A stretch of DNA of 64,000 bases from Anniella stebbinsi (taxonomy: Eukaryota; Chordata; Lepidosauria; Squamata; Anniellidae), in contig JARDYH010000006.1 in assembly GCA_029215795.1 (NCBI GenBank), forward strand, positions 27,047,501-27,111,500, given 5' to 3'. The position numbers were made by a program, and so were the translations under genes. The notes under the pieces were generated by a model. That model saw only the letters and a list, made by a program, of their open reading frames with translations, was not told the DNA's origin and made no database searches. This document shows, piece after piece, positions 49,411 to 58,717 of this stretch; position 1 is the first letter of the stretch, and the number at the start of each line of letters is the position of its first letter.

Positions 49411-49985
49411 TATTTCTGTTTATTTTATTTATAACCTGCCTTTTTTCAGTTCAGGTGGTATATCCAGTTCTCTCTCCCCTCCCCTATTTTATCCTCACAA
49501 CAACCCTGTGAGGGAGTTTGGGATGAAAGAGATAAGTGACTGGCTCAGGGTCATTCAGAGACAAAGCACACATTATGCTTAGCATGTGGCTGAGGCTTGT
49601 GTTATGTTTTACTGTAGTGTAAGCACGCATGTCTGCAATTTGAACCAGAACCACTAGGCTCCAGGAGGGGAGGGTTAAACCTTCTTCCCACCATCATTTT
49701 CCCCTTGAAATTTCTCCTCACTACTGGGTGAGGGAGAAGGGGGGAAAGCATCTCCACCTGGTGGGGCTAGGGGGAGGGGGAGAATTTCAGGGGGGGAAAT
49801 TGAGGAGGACACAATGGTCTTGATCTGAATTGGGTCTCCTACACTTATACTAGAGTAAAACAAAAGACAAATCTCAGCTACACACTATTCAATTAGCGTA
49901 ATGTGTAGTTTGGCTCTCAGTGAGCTTCTTGGCATCATGGGGATTTGAACCTAGTTCAACACTAACCAATATGCTATGGGGGCTC
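49411..49985 (-). mobile_element. Squam1/Sauria-type SINE, minus strand, split by an insertion
   Basis: The left piece has 'ttttatcctcacaacaaccc' and 'gtgactggctcagggtcatt', the inverse of the SINE body. The right piece resumes with 'tcagtgagcttcttggc' and 'ggggatttgaacctagttca', the inverse of the tRNA-like head. About 340 bp of unrelated sequence lies between, so the SINE seems to have been interrupted after insertion. Confidence 0.6.
49568..49906. mobile_element. Putative DNA element nested in the SINE
   Basis: The ends show an imperfect inverted repeat: acacattatgcttag at left against acacattacgctaat (inverse of the right end). It sits where the SINE body and head are expected to be contiguous. 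No frame and no clear target duplication. Confidence 0.35.
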
Positions 49986-51753
49986 TATATCAGTGGCCAG
50001 AATGGGCAGAGAAATCTAGCCACCAGGGTACATTACTTCTGTTAATAGGAATGACTGAGTTGGCTGAAAACATTTGTAGAAAAAGAGTTTACAGAGCCTT
50101 GGAGAAGGGAAGTAATATAAGTGAAGTTCATAAAGATACAGCTAAGTTGTAGGTGCCAAGATTTTTCTTTTTCTGAATGTGCTGCACCTAAGGTTAAGCA
50201 GGGCCCACTTTCCTCACAAGCCATGAAATGGCAGTTTGGTCAAAGTTTTGTTTCTTCTGCAGAAAAGAATTTGCAGGAAAAACATCAAGCTACTATGTGA
50301 GTCCCAAAGGGTCGTACATGTGCGTACAACCTTCTTCTGCATGGACATGCCGCTTGTGTGTCTGAAAGGATGAAAAGTTGTGTGCCTTTCAACAGAAAGA
50401 AGCACCAGGGTGCTCACAATCTTCCCTTTTGACCCCCTCAGATACAGGGCGATCTAAGTTCACCGACTCATGACGTCAAGCCCTGGCAAAGTTCTCCTTC
50501 ACTGAAATTTATTGCCACCATTTAGACCCAAGAAGATAACTGCTGTTGCTTTTTAATTTATTCTTGAATTGCACAATAGTTTCTTGTGACACAGCCAAAT
50601 AGTTCTCCAGGATTCCTCTTCCTCCTCTGAACTCTCTCTGAAGCCGGTAGTTGAACGTTGGCCTTAAATGTCTCTTGTTACCTGCAGGTTCCAAAGGGTG
50701 AAATTGTCAGCAAGTTCATATCTATCCCCCTCTCCCCCCCCCTCTATACAATAGCCTTGTCAGAGATCACTTTCCTCACTCCCTGTAAACATCTGCATTG
50801 CCTTTGAGCCACCTTGAGAACTTGTACAAACACGCCCTGGATGAATTACAGTTGCCATAATACTGCTTCCTAGAACAGAGCCTTCCTGCTTGGTCCGTCA
50901 AGCTGTCGTTTCTCCAGATACATCTCTTCTTTTGCAAACATGCCCAGGCCCACTGTAGACAGACTGTGATGACTGTGACAATTAATTATCTCCTGTTCTC
51001 CCAGTCCTTGCCGCGTGTCCATTGGATCCTGTGCTCTCCCTTTACTTCTGTCCCATTTTGCCTTCGGGCTCAGAAAATACACTGCTCTTGCCTAGCATTC
51101 CGACACGCCCTTGAACGGCCAAAACCTTGAGCTCCGGGCAGGGCGCTGCAAATAAGAGGCTGGCTTGATTCTCCGTGGCTCCCACTAAGATCTGTGGGGC
51201 AAAATGAAATAGGCTGCAGCTTGGGATGCCAATGAGAAAGGCCTGAAGTTGCTTCTCATTCCTGGCACTGGGATCACCTGGGGGCGGATGTCCCATGTGC
51301 ATGCCTTTTACATTTTCTCCCATGTTAAGTGAGGGGCAGTCATTTGCATCTGGGAACAGTGTTGTGATGGGGCAAAAACTACCCAGCACCCCTAACACTG
51401 GGTGGCTCAGCCACTGCAGAATTGGCGGCGGGTGGTGGTGGGAAGAAATAGAGGATTGGGGATGAAAAAAAACCCTGGTACTTCCTGTCCATCCACACAG
51501 ACACACAAACCATCCCCATGAACTAGTTATTTTGCTAGCTTATAAGTAAAGGAGAGTTGTGGGGGATTGCAAATGTCTGCTTTGCTATTCCTGGAGCATG
51601 GTTTCTGAAGGGCAGAATGTCTCTCTATTTTTTAATTTTATTTATTTATTACAGTTCTATACCACTCAATAGCCAAAGCTCTCTTGAACATTTCACAAGC
51701 ATTTAAACAATAAACTACAACATGATAAAATACAAAGTTTAGAACTACAACAT

Positions 51754-51756
<3 letters not shown>

Positions 51757-51789
<33 letters not shown>
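51757..51789. repeat. (ATC)n microsatellite
   Basis: About eleven ATC units. Confidence 0.9.
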
Positions 51790-51835
51790 TAGCAGCAGTG
51801 CAAAGATTTAAAATATAGCAAGGGGGCAATCATAC

Positions 51836-51906
51836 ACAGAAACAAGTCCTACAACTCCCATCATTCCTCAGCCAGCTGTTCTGGGAGTTGTAGGACTTGT
51901 TTCTGT
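51836..51906. repeat. Perfect 25-bp hairpin (foldback)
   Basis: The left arm (51836-51860, containing aagtcctacaactccca) is exactly complementary to the right arm (51882-51906), with a 21-base loop. Outside the arms there are shorter, imperfect complementary flanks (gcaatcatac and catgcataggattgc), suggesting a small foldback transposon. Confidence 0.8.
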
Positions 51907-52167
51907 TCTAAACATGCATAGGATTGCATCCTATCAGATTTAAAACAACAGATTTTTTTTTAATTAAAATGCCTGGCAAAGCAAGATCTTCACCTGGTGC
52001 CGGAAAGAGCCGGGCGTAGGCACCAGACAAGCCTCTTTGGGAAGCCCATTCCACAACCAGGGTACCGCAACAGAAAAGGCCCTCTTCTTAGTTGCCACCT
52101 ACCCACCTCACCTCCGTTGGCGGGGGCTCCTAGATCACATGGTTTCTGAAGGACAGATGTCTATACA

Positions 52168-52270
52168 GCTCAGCTTTTCCCAACTTTGGGTACCCAGATA
52201 CTGGCGGGCTCCTTTTCATCCCTAGCTAGCATGGCCAGCGGTCAGTGGAGTTGTAGTCTACCAACATCTG
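52168..52270. mobile_element. hAT-like MITE, partial
   Basis: It carries 'cttttcccaactttgggtac' and 'gtggagttgtagtctaccaa', recognisable but degraded arms of the 523-662 family. Confidence 0.4.
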
Positions 52271-52734
52271 AGGACAAGAGGCTGTGAGGGGGTGGCCCGT
52301 TGTTGTCTCCATAGGATAATCTTGCCTTGTAAAGTCTTCTGAACTGCTGCTATGCCACAGCATGCAGCAATTAAGCAGTTGCCTGGATCTCCCTCCCCCG
52401 CATCTTGAGTGCACTCTCTTGCACACGCACACACGCTAAAACAGCTGTCATGATCAGAAAGGGGGTGGTTCCTTCGGATGCCTGTGGTTTCAGTTGACTG
52501 AAAATTCAGACCAAAGTTTAGCTACTAAACTTAGGTTATGTAGTTTTTTTGAAAGGGGAGGGGAGGAGTGGAGGGTTTCAATGTGAAAGGATTTCAATGT
52601 GAAATATAGGGGCATTGGGGTAATTGGGTAGATAGGTGGGTGGCAGAGTGGGAGCTTTGGATTTATATAGTGCCAAATGGGGACGGGGAGAGATAAGTTC
52701 ACAGTCTTCACCAATCCAATACCCTGCTAGCAGG

Positions 52735-52788
52735 GGAATAATGGGAGTTGTGATTCAGCACATCTGTAGGGCATCAGGTTGGGGAAAG
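52735..52788. mobile_element. hAT-like MITE, right-end fragment
   Basis: The text 'aatgggagttgtgattcagc' and 'gggcatcaggttggggaaag' corresponds to the right half of the same family. Confidence 0.4.
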
Positions 52789-53038
52789 ATGCATCATAAA
52801 ACTCAGAAAAGGTCCCTCTTCTCTCATCACCTCAAGCTAGTGACAAAGTTGTGTTTCTGCCTGGCCAGGGTTAGGTTTGAGTTAAAATGTGTTTTCTGTA
52901 GAAAAATTAATCCATTTTTTAAATCTACTGCAAAGCTGTGTTGTGCACACATGTATCCGTGTCCTTGGATGGAGGTTTCTCTTTCTCAAGATATTCATGC
53001 ATTTCCTCTAATCCTTCATTAGCTTTTGTATAATCATG

Positions 53039-53189
53039 TTCTTCTTCGTGGTCTCTGTGCATCACACATATGGGCTCGCGCCGGCGCCGAGCTCGCTTCG
53101 GGAAACTTCTATCTAGCTAGGATTCTTGGCGGGAACCCCTCCCCCCACCGTCCTACTGCGCATGCTCGGGGTCCCGCCTACCTCAGTTC
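53039..53189 (+). repeat. DIRS left inverted terminal repeat
   Basis: Positions 53063-53188 match the inverse of the right terminal repeat with one difference in about 126 bp (cccgcc against cctgcc). The outer 24 bp (ttcttcttcgtggtctctgt...) differ from the right end but are copied in the internal complementary region. The first four bases, TTCT, are also the last four of the right end. Confidence 0.92.
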
Positions 53190-53381
53190 TTCTTCGACCG
53201 CTTAGCTGAACGCCTCGCGGGAGACTTCTTCCTTTGTCGGAAACCTGTAAGAAGACGAAAAAAACCTTAAATTTACCTTAAATTTACCTTCTTGTTAGTT
53301 AGTTAGCTAGGTTTAGTATAAATAAATAAAAAAAAAAAGTTTGAATTAGGTAGTTGTTAGATAGTTTTTTCTCTGCGGCCT

Positions 53382-55538
53382 ATGGCGCAGACTGCGCTCT
53401 TCAAGCGCTGCTCTGGCTGCCGCGCCAAACTAGCCCTCACAGACGGACATTCGCTCTGCCTGGGTTGTTTGGGCGAAGGCCATATTACCGAGTCCTGCTC
53501 CCACTGCATGAAATTCTCAAGACAAACCAGAAGGAACAGAGCCGACCGGCTACGAAGCCTGCTCTGGAGTAAGGCCCTCTCCGCCATTGACCGCCCAACT
53601 ACTGGTCGCATGGAACCGGGGCCATCATCCTCTGGGGAGCGCGGGCAACCGCCCTCTGTACGCTCACGCCCAGCAACTCCTGACTTGTCCTCCTCTCGGA
53701 CCTCAGTTCAGGCATCGTTACCGCCATCTTCCCCTCCTCGGAAGCATAAGAAGGGGAAAACGGCAAAGAAATTGAAGCATTCGTCGGCTTCGACGAAAAC
53801 AACGAAAACGGCGCCATCGACGTCGACGAGACCATCGACATCGAAGCCTGCGGTACCGAAGAAGCTCTCTTCGGCATCTCTAAGGCCGACGAGCACCACG
53901 CTACCAAAAAAGCCTCCATCGGTACCGGCCTCGTTACCGAAGAAATCCTCAATGGTACCGGCCTCGTTACCGAAGAAATCCTCATCGGTACCGGCCTCGT
54001 TACCGTCGGCGTCCATGGCATCAATGCCACGTAAGCGCCCCTCTTCGCTACCAGTGGACCACCCTTCTCAGTCGAAGCGTCGCTCTCCAGCGCACACGCA
54101 ATCCCTGCCGGGCCATTCGACGCCGATCGCGTCGCCATCCCGACCACCCTCGCTGCCGTCGCCGGTACCGACAGGACCGCCTTCGCCGGACATCCTACCC
54201 TTCGCCTCCGACGTCATCGTCGTCGACGAGGAATACTCCGACCCCGTCGGTACCGAGGCTTCGCTACCGATGCACTATCGGCGATCGCGCTCCGTCTCCC
54301 AGGACTGGGACCACGGCTCGGATCTTTCCCACAGCATGCCTCCGCCAGTACCACCTCGCCGCACGGCGTCGTTACTCCCGACACCGACGCGTCGATGCAA
54401 CCATTCGCAAGTATCCTCGGTACCAGAGCAATCCCTCGTCTCTCGGTACCGACACTCGCTACCATCGCCATCGATAGAAGATTATGAGTCTGACCCGTCC
54501 TCCATCTTGTCACCTGCACCATCAATCCCGTCTCCAACTGAAGAAGTCGCTACTGAAGAGGGGGCATCTCCTACAATGGAATTAGGAGGCTTTAATGAAC
54601 AGATGCTACGGCTCGCTCAATCATTGGGGATTGACGTCCAACAGCCCGAGGATGAGGAGGGGGATATCTACGACGTCATGAGGACGGAGCCAACCCCTCA
54701 ATTGACGCTCCCATTGGTCCCTACGTTGCTTAAAACGGCCAAACAATCTTGGTCTAATCCAGCGACTCTGCCTCCCACGTCAAAGCGTCTTGACGCCCTT
54801 TACAAGGTGAAGGAGACGGAAGCACCGTTCCTGGCTACCCACCCGAAGCCAAACTCCATTGTGGTAGTGGCCTCCCAGGGAAAGTCTGGCCGATCTCACG
54901 CAGCACCTGTTGATAAAGAGGGCCGAAAACTCGACTTGTTTGGAAGGAGGATATACTCGTCGGCGGCACTGGTGATGAAAACATCTAACTACCAGGCCAT
55001 GATGGCGAGGTATCAGTTGTTTCTCTGGCAGAAAATTTCCAACCTAACTGATTACCTGCCGGACGATCAGCGAGAGCTGGCACGTGTTTTTCAGGCGGAG
55101 GCCATTCGCCTGTCGAAACAGCAGATGACCACTGCCAGGCATCAAGTGGATTCAGGCTCAAAAGCCATGATCGGAACGGTTGCCCTCAGGCGTCATGCGT
55201 GGCTGCGGTCCTCTAATCTCCCCATCGAGACCAAGAACCGCATCGAAGATTTGCCTTTTGACGGAGAAGGTCTGTTCAATGCGCAAACCGACTCTACCAT
55301 GGATACTATCCACAAGGCAAAGATGACTGCTAAAAAGATGGGGTTCAGCCAACCCCCTGCGCAGACCTTTCGGGCCCGTAAGTGGTATCGGCCCCTACCC
55401 TACCAGCCCAGACAAGGTCAGGACCGTGGTCAGCGCTTCCAGCAACCGAGCGCGTCGACCTCTTATCAGCAACACAAAACCGCTCCCCGCTACTCTCAGG
55501 CTCGTTCGAAACAACCCCAACAAAAACGTCGCCTTTGA
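53382..55538 (+). CDS. DIRS ORF1, gag-like protein (718 aa)
   Basis: The protein starts with a cysteine-rich module: C10-x2-C13, C26-x2-C29, H34 and C39-x2-C42, a likely zinc-binding fold seen at the N-terminus of vertebrate DIRS ORF1 proteins. Residues from about 75 to 400 are low-complexity, rich in Ser, Pro, Lys and Thr, and include an 11-residue repeat with core VPASLPKKSS (about 180-210). The C-terminal part (about 530-660) has a conserved-looking gag segment with YQLFLWQKI, LRRHAWLRS and DLPFDGEGLF, followed by a basic Gln/Arg-rich tail. The role is inferred as RNA packaging. The start was chosen as the first ATG of the frame; its context is weak at -3. Confidence 0.75.
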   Translation: MAQTALFKRCSGCRAKLALTDGHSLCLGCLGEGHITESCSHCMKFSRQTRRNRADRLRSLLWSKALSAIDRPTTGRMEPGPSSSGERGQPPSVRSRPATPDLSSSRTSVQASLPPSSPPRKHKKGKTAKKLKHSSASTKTTKTAPSTSTRPSTSKPAVPKKLSSASLRPTSTTLPKKPPSVPASLPKKSSMVPASLPKKSSSVPASLPSASMASMPRKRPSSLPVDHPSQSKRRSPAHTQSLPGHSTPIASPSRPPSLPSPVPTGPPSPDILPFASDVIVVDEEYSDPVGTEASLPMHYRRSRSVSQDWDHGSDLSHSMPPPVPPRRTASLLPTPTRRCNHSQVSSVPEQSLVSRYRHSLPSPSIEDYESDPSSILSPAPSIPSPTEEVATEEGASPTMELGGFNEQMLRLAQSLGIDVQQPEDEEGDIYDVMRTEPTPQLTLPLVPTLLKTAKQSWSNPATLPPTSKRLDALYKVKETEAPFLATHPKPNSIVVVASQGKSGRSHAAPVDKEGRKLDLFGRRIYSSAALVMKTSNYQAMMARYQLFLWQKISNLTDYLPDDQRELARVFQAEAIRLSKQQMTTARHQVDSGSKAMIGTVALRRHAWLRSSNLPIETKNRIEDLPFDGEGLFNAQTDSTMDTIHKAKMTAKKMGFSQPPAQTFRARKWYRPLPYQPRQGQDRGQRFQQPSASTSYQQHKTAPRYSQARSKQPQQKRRL
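53921..54006. repeat. 33-bp tandem repeat within DIRS ORF1
   Basis: About 2.6 units starting at 53921, 53954 and 53987, each opening ggtaccggcctcgttaccg. They encode VPASLPKKSS plus one variable residue. The repeats keep frame. Confidence 0.85.
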
Positions 55539-57435
55539 CTTACCTCTGCGGGACTCCCTTCTGTCACAAAACAGGCTCCAGCCCTTTCTCCATACTTGGG
55601 CATCCATCACCACCGACCAGTGGGTCCTCCAAATAGTTCAACGGGGCTACGCAATAGACTTCGAAGTCCTTCCTCCGCTAGGCACTGTAAAGATCACGCC
55701 TCCATCAGAAACCCTGCGCCAGGAAACAAAGGCTTTGTTGGAAAAGGGTGCAATCATACCTATTCCAGCGAATCATTCAAACAACGGGTTCTACTCCCGA
55801 TATTTTACAGTGCACAAGAAGGACGGGGGACTTCGTCCTATTATGGATCTCCGAAGCCTGAACAAATTCATCAGGCCACGAAAGTTTCGAATGATCACTC
55901 TTTCTACCATCCTGCCACTCCTCAGACGAGGCAGTTGGTTTACGCTGATCGACCTCAAGGATGCATATTTTCACATAGCCATCCTCGAGGAACACCAAAA
56001 GTACCTCCGCTTCGCCATCGGATCCCAACTTTACCAATTCGTGGTCCTGCCATTCGGATTAAAGACAGCCCCAAGAGTCTTTACCAAGTGTATGGCAGTG
56101 GTTTGTGCACACCTCCGGCCCATCGACATCGAGGTCTATCCTTACCTAGGCGATTGGCTAGTCGTCTCTCCAACCCGCCACCAAGCCATCGCGGACATCG
56201 ACACGGTGGAGTCCACCCTCGCCTCCTTGGGCCTGCAAATAAATTACGAAAAATCAATCTTTCAACCTACCACAGCACTTCAATTCATAGGTGTTCGTCT
56301 CGACTCCACTACCGCAAGAGCCTTCCTTCCTCGAGACAGATTGGAGACCCTACAGGGCCTAGCTTGCAGACTACGTACCCGCACGCGAGCAACAGCCCTC
56401 ACTATATTACGGCTACTAGGCCTTATGGCTGCGGCTATCTTTGTAGTCAGATGGGCACGTCTAAGGATGCGTCCCCTCCAGCAACTCCTAATGAGTCACT
56501 ATTCACCGCTCCAGGATCCACGAAAGCTGGTACTTACCATTCCGCATCATGTGAAACGCTCGCTCCTTTGGTGGGCAAATCCAAACAATCTCTCACAGGG
56601 CCTGCCCTTCGTCGATCCCGGTCCCTCCAGGGTTGTCACGACCGACGCATCACTCCAGGGCTGGGGGGCACACCTGGAGAACCTGTTTATACAAGGAAGA
56701 TGGTCACCTTTAGAGAGCTCCCTACATATAAACAAACTAGAACTCCTCGCGGTACAGAAAGCCTTGAGAGCATTCCTCCCCCAACTCAGAGGACAGCACG
56801 TGCGAGTTCTCTCAGACAACACGTCCGTAGTGTGGTATATCAACAAGGAGGGCGGCACCCGCTCCCCGCGCCTCCTCCACCTTACCATGGACATCTTACA
56901 CTGGGCAATCGCAAGAAACATTCGACTCTCGGCTCTGCACATAGCAGGGACATCCAGCATCAAAGCGAACGAACTAAGTCGATCTTTCAAAGACACTCAC
57001 GAATGGGAGCTAGCCCCTCGTATTCTACATCGCATCTTTTCCCGGTGGGGCACCCCAGAGATCGACCTTTTTGCAACCCCAGACAACCGAGTCTGTCGAG
57101 CATATTGCTCAAGAGCAGGACTAGGTCACGACTCCCTAGGAGACGCCTTCCTATGGGATTGGTCACAGGGTCTGCTTTACATGTTCCCTCCGATTCCCCT
57201 TATAACGAAAACGGTCACGCGGCTACGACGCCATCAGGCCAACGCCATCCTGATTGCACCATGGTGGCCACGTCAAGCGTGGTTCACGCCTCTACGCAGA
57301 CAAGCTGCTCATCGAGTGTGGCGTCTTCCGGTCGCTCCGGATCTCCTGTCCAGAGACAGCGGCAGGATATTACACCCGGACATACAAACCCTACGTCTAA
57401 CAGCGTGGAGACTCCTGCCCTCTGGCGGGGAATAG
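55426..57435 (+). CDS. DIRS ORF2, reverse transcriptase/RNase H (669 aa), motif C altered
   Basis: The RT core shows motif A LIDLKDAYFHIAI (Asp176), motif B LPFGLKTAPRVF (208-219) and motif C YPYLGDWLV, where Gly242 stands in place of the first Asp of the usual YxDD; Asp243 is kept. RNase H follows, with TTDASLQGWG (Asp407), INKLELLAV (Glu439) and VLSDNTSVV (Asp464). The C-terminus carries EIDLFATPDNR and MFPPIPLI, segments typical of DIRS RH proteins. The frame overlaps the end of ORF1 by 113 nt in a different frame. Loss of the motif C Asp should abolish polymerase activity if the call is right. I saw no DNA-methyltransferase domain as found in some DIRS groups. Confidence 0.9.
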   Translation: MVSASSNRARRPLISNTKPLPATLRLVRNNPNKNVAFDLPLRDSLLSQNRLQPFLHTWASITTDQWVLQIVQRGYAIDFEVLPPLGTVKITPPSETLRQETKALLEKGAIIPIPANHSNNGFYSRYFTVHKKDGGLRPIMDLRSLNKFIRPRKFRMITLSTILPLLRRGSWFTLIDLKDAYFHIAILEEHQKYLRFAIGSQLYQFVVLPFGLKTAPRVFTKCMAVVCAHLRPIDIEVYPYLGDWLVVSPTRHQAIADIDTVESTLASLGLQINYEKSIFQPTTALQFIGVRLDSTTARAFLPRDRLETLQGLACRLRTRTRATALTILRLLGLMAAAIFVVRWARLRMRPLQQLLMSHYSPLQDPRKLVLTIPHHVKRSLLWWANPNNLSQGLPFVDPGPSRVVTTDASLQGWGAHLENLFIQGRWSPLESSLHINKLELLAVQKALRAFLPQLRGQHVRVLSDNTSVVWYINKEGGTRSPRLLHLTMDILHWAIARNIRLSALHIAGTSSIKANELSRSFKDTHEWELAPRILHRIFSRWGTPEIDLFATPDNRVCRAYCSRAGLGHDSLGDAFLWDWSQGLLYMFPPIPLITKTVTRLRRHQANAILIAPWWPRQAWFTPLRRQAAHRVWRLPVAPDLLSRDSGRILHPDIQTLRLTAWRLLPSGGE

Positions 57436-58451
57436 CTGTACCTCAAGATATACTGACTATTCTGAACGCATCACGAAAACCTTCGACTAGATCCTCCTAC
57501 TTGGCAAAATGGAGACGTTTTCAAGTCTTTGCAGCAAGCAAGGGTTTCGGTAGTGGTTCGGCTACTATTACCGACGTCATCGCCTTCCTTCACTCTTTGC
57601 ATACTGCAGGCTTACGGCTCTCCTCTATCAGGGTCTACCTAGCGGCCATTGCAGTCCACCATCCCCCCATCGACGGGGTCTCGGCATTCTCGCACCCTCT
57701 TGCCAAGGCTTTCCTTAAAGGTCTGCATAATCTTTTCCCACCCACTCGCCCCTTGCTCCCGCAGTGGAGTCTATCGCTCGTGTTGGCTGCACTGTCCACT
57801 AAGCCCTTTGAGCCGTTAGCTACAACTAATGTTCGTCTATTGACACTAAAGACGGTTTTTCTTGTTGCCATCACGTCCGCAAGACGTGCGTCAGAGCTTG
57901 CAGCATTACTTGTCGACCCTCCATACACGCAGTTTTTTCGCGACAAGGTCGTCCTTCGTCCTCCCCCATCCTTTGTCCCCAAGGTTGCCTCCGACTTTCA
58001 CATCAATCAGGACATTGTGCTACCTACTTTCTTCAAGGCATCTTCTGATCCGCTATGCTCTACACTGCACGCCCTGGACGTTAGAAGGGCCCTAGCCTTC
58101 TATAAATCGCGTTCGGAAGAGTTCCGCAAATCACGCCAACTCTTCGTTTGTTTTGGAGGAAAGAATAAGGGCTTAGCTGTATCCTCACAACGTCTCTCCA
58201 AATGGATTGTAGACGTTATTGCACTATCGTATCAACTCCTTGGCAAGGATGTACCCACGGGGCTAACTGCCCATTCCACCAGGGGACAGGCGGCCTCAAC
58301 GGCACTCCTTCATGGCACAACGATCCCAGACCTGTGTAAGGCGGCCACGTGGGCGAATGCCTCTACCTTTGTGAAGCACTACCGCTTGGACGTTAGAGCG
58401 CGCCAGGACTCCTCCTTTGGCAGGGCGGTCCTATCTTCAATATGCCAATGA
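55596..58451 (+). CDS. DIRS ORF3 with C-terminal tyrosine recombinase (frame of up to 951 aa)
   Basis: Only the last third is recognisable. From about 57436 a core-binding segment (LNASRKPSTRSSYLAKWRRF) leads into a tyrosine recombinase catalytic domain with RASEL (Arg764), HSTR (His893 and Arg896) and FVKHY (Tyr929) as R-H-R-Y residues, numbered from the first ATG. This enzyme is expected to join the circular DNA intermediate to the target. The region 55596-57435 overlaps ORF2 in another frame and is Arg/Ser/Pro/His-rich, which looks like a shadow. The true start is unknown. It is in the same frame as ORF1. Confidence 0.85.
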   Translation: MGIHHHRPVGPPNSSTGLRNRLRSPSSARHCKDHASIRNPAPGNKGFVGKGCNHTYSSESFKQRVLLPIFYSAQEGRGTSSYYGSPKPEQIHQATKVSNDHSFYHPATPQTRQLVYADRPQGCIFSHSHPRGTPKVPPLRHRIPTLPIRGPAIRIKDSPKSLYQVYGSGLCTPPAHRHRGLSLPRRLASRLSNPPPSHRGHRHGGVHPRLLGPANKLRKINLSTYHSTSIHRCSSRLHYRKSLPSSRQIGDPTGPSLQTTYPHASNSPHYITATRPYGCGYLCSQMGTSKDASPPATPNESLFTAPGSTKAGTYHSASCETLAPLVGKSKQSLTGPALRRSRSLQGCHDRRITPGLGGTPGEPVYTRKMVTFRELPTYKQTRTPRGTESLESIPPPTQRTARASSLRQHVRSVVYQQGGRHPLPAPPPPYHGHLTLGNRKKHSTLGSAHSRDIQHQSERTKSIFQRHSRMGASPSYSTSHLFPVGHPRDRPFCNPRQPSLSSILLKSRTRSRLPRRRLPMGLVTGSALHVPSDSPYNENGHAATTPSGQRHPDCTMVATSSVVHASTQTSCSSSVASSGRSGSPVQRQRQDITPGHTNPTSNSVETPALWRGIAVPQDILTILNASRKPSTRSSYLAKWRRFQVFAASKGFGSGSATITDVIAFLHSLHTAGLRLSSIRVYLAAIAVHHPPIDGVSAFSHPLAKAFLKGLHNLFPPTRPLLPQWSLSLVLAALSTKPFEPLATTNVRLLTLKTVFLVAITSARRASELAALLVDPPYTQFFRDKVVLRPPPSFVPKVASDFHINQDIVLPTFFKASSDPLCSTLHALDVRRALAFYKSRSEEFRKSRQLFVCFGGKNKGLAVSSQRLSKWIVDVIALSYQLLGKDVPTGLTAHSTRGQAASTALLHGTTIPDLCKAATWANASTFVKHYRLDVRARQDSSFGRAVLSSICQ

Positions 58452-58497
58452 CCATGCAGCTTGCCTCTCCCACCTCCGGTAAGTTGGCTTATTACTC

Positions 58498-58592
58498 GCC
58501 CATATGTGTGATGCACAGAGACCACGAAGAAGAAATGCAGGTTGCTTACCTGTAACTGTAGTTCTTCGAGTGGTCATCTGTGCAGTCACACA
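58498..58592 (+). repeat. DIRS internal complementary region (circle-junction copy)
   Basis: Positions 58498-58534 are the exact inverse complement of the left end (53039 to about 53074), and 58528-58592 of the right end (about 58836-58900). The two copies overlap by four bases, TTCT on the opposite strand. The internal region is the template used to restore the termini in DIRS replication models. Confidence 0.92.
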
Positions 58593-58717
58593 ACCCACCC
58601 GCCGTCCCCTCTTGGCATCGCTGTTCTGTCTGTCAAGTTGACTCTGGCATGCTCAAATAGTTTAAATATATTGCATACCTTATCATTGCCTTGGTCGCGA
58701 GGCCTTGCGGTCTCAGG

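Larger units (their letters stand above)
51634..52160 (-). mobile_element. Non-LTR retroelement 3' region, minus strand
   Basis: It opens with a reversed tail 'ttttatttatttatta', then 'ataccactcaatagccaaag', and later 'cttcacctggtgccggaaag', 'gcccattccacaaccagggt' and 'aaaaggccctcttcttagtt'. The order matches a dispersed squamate LINE-associated repeat. An ATC microsatellite and a foldback element sit inside it. Confidence 0.55.

Noticed and set aside
53599..54147. 182-aa minus-strand frame in the DIRS element
   Set aside because: It is a shadow of the low-complexity part of ORF1.
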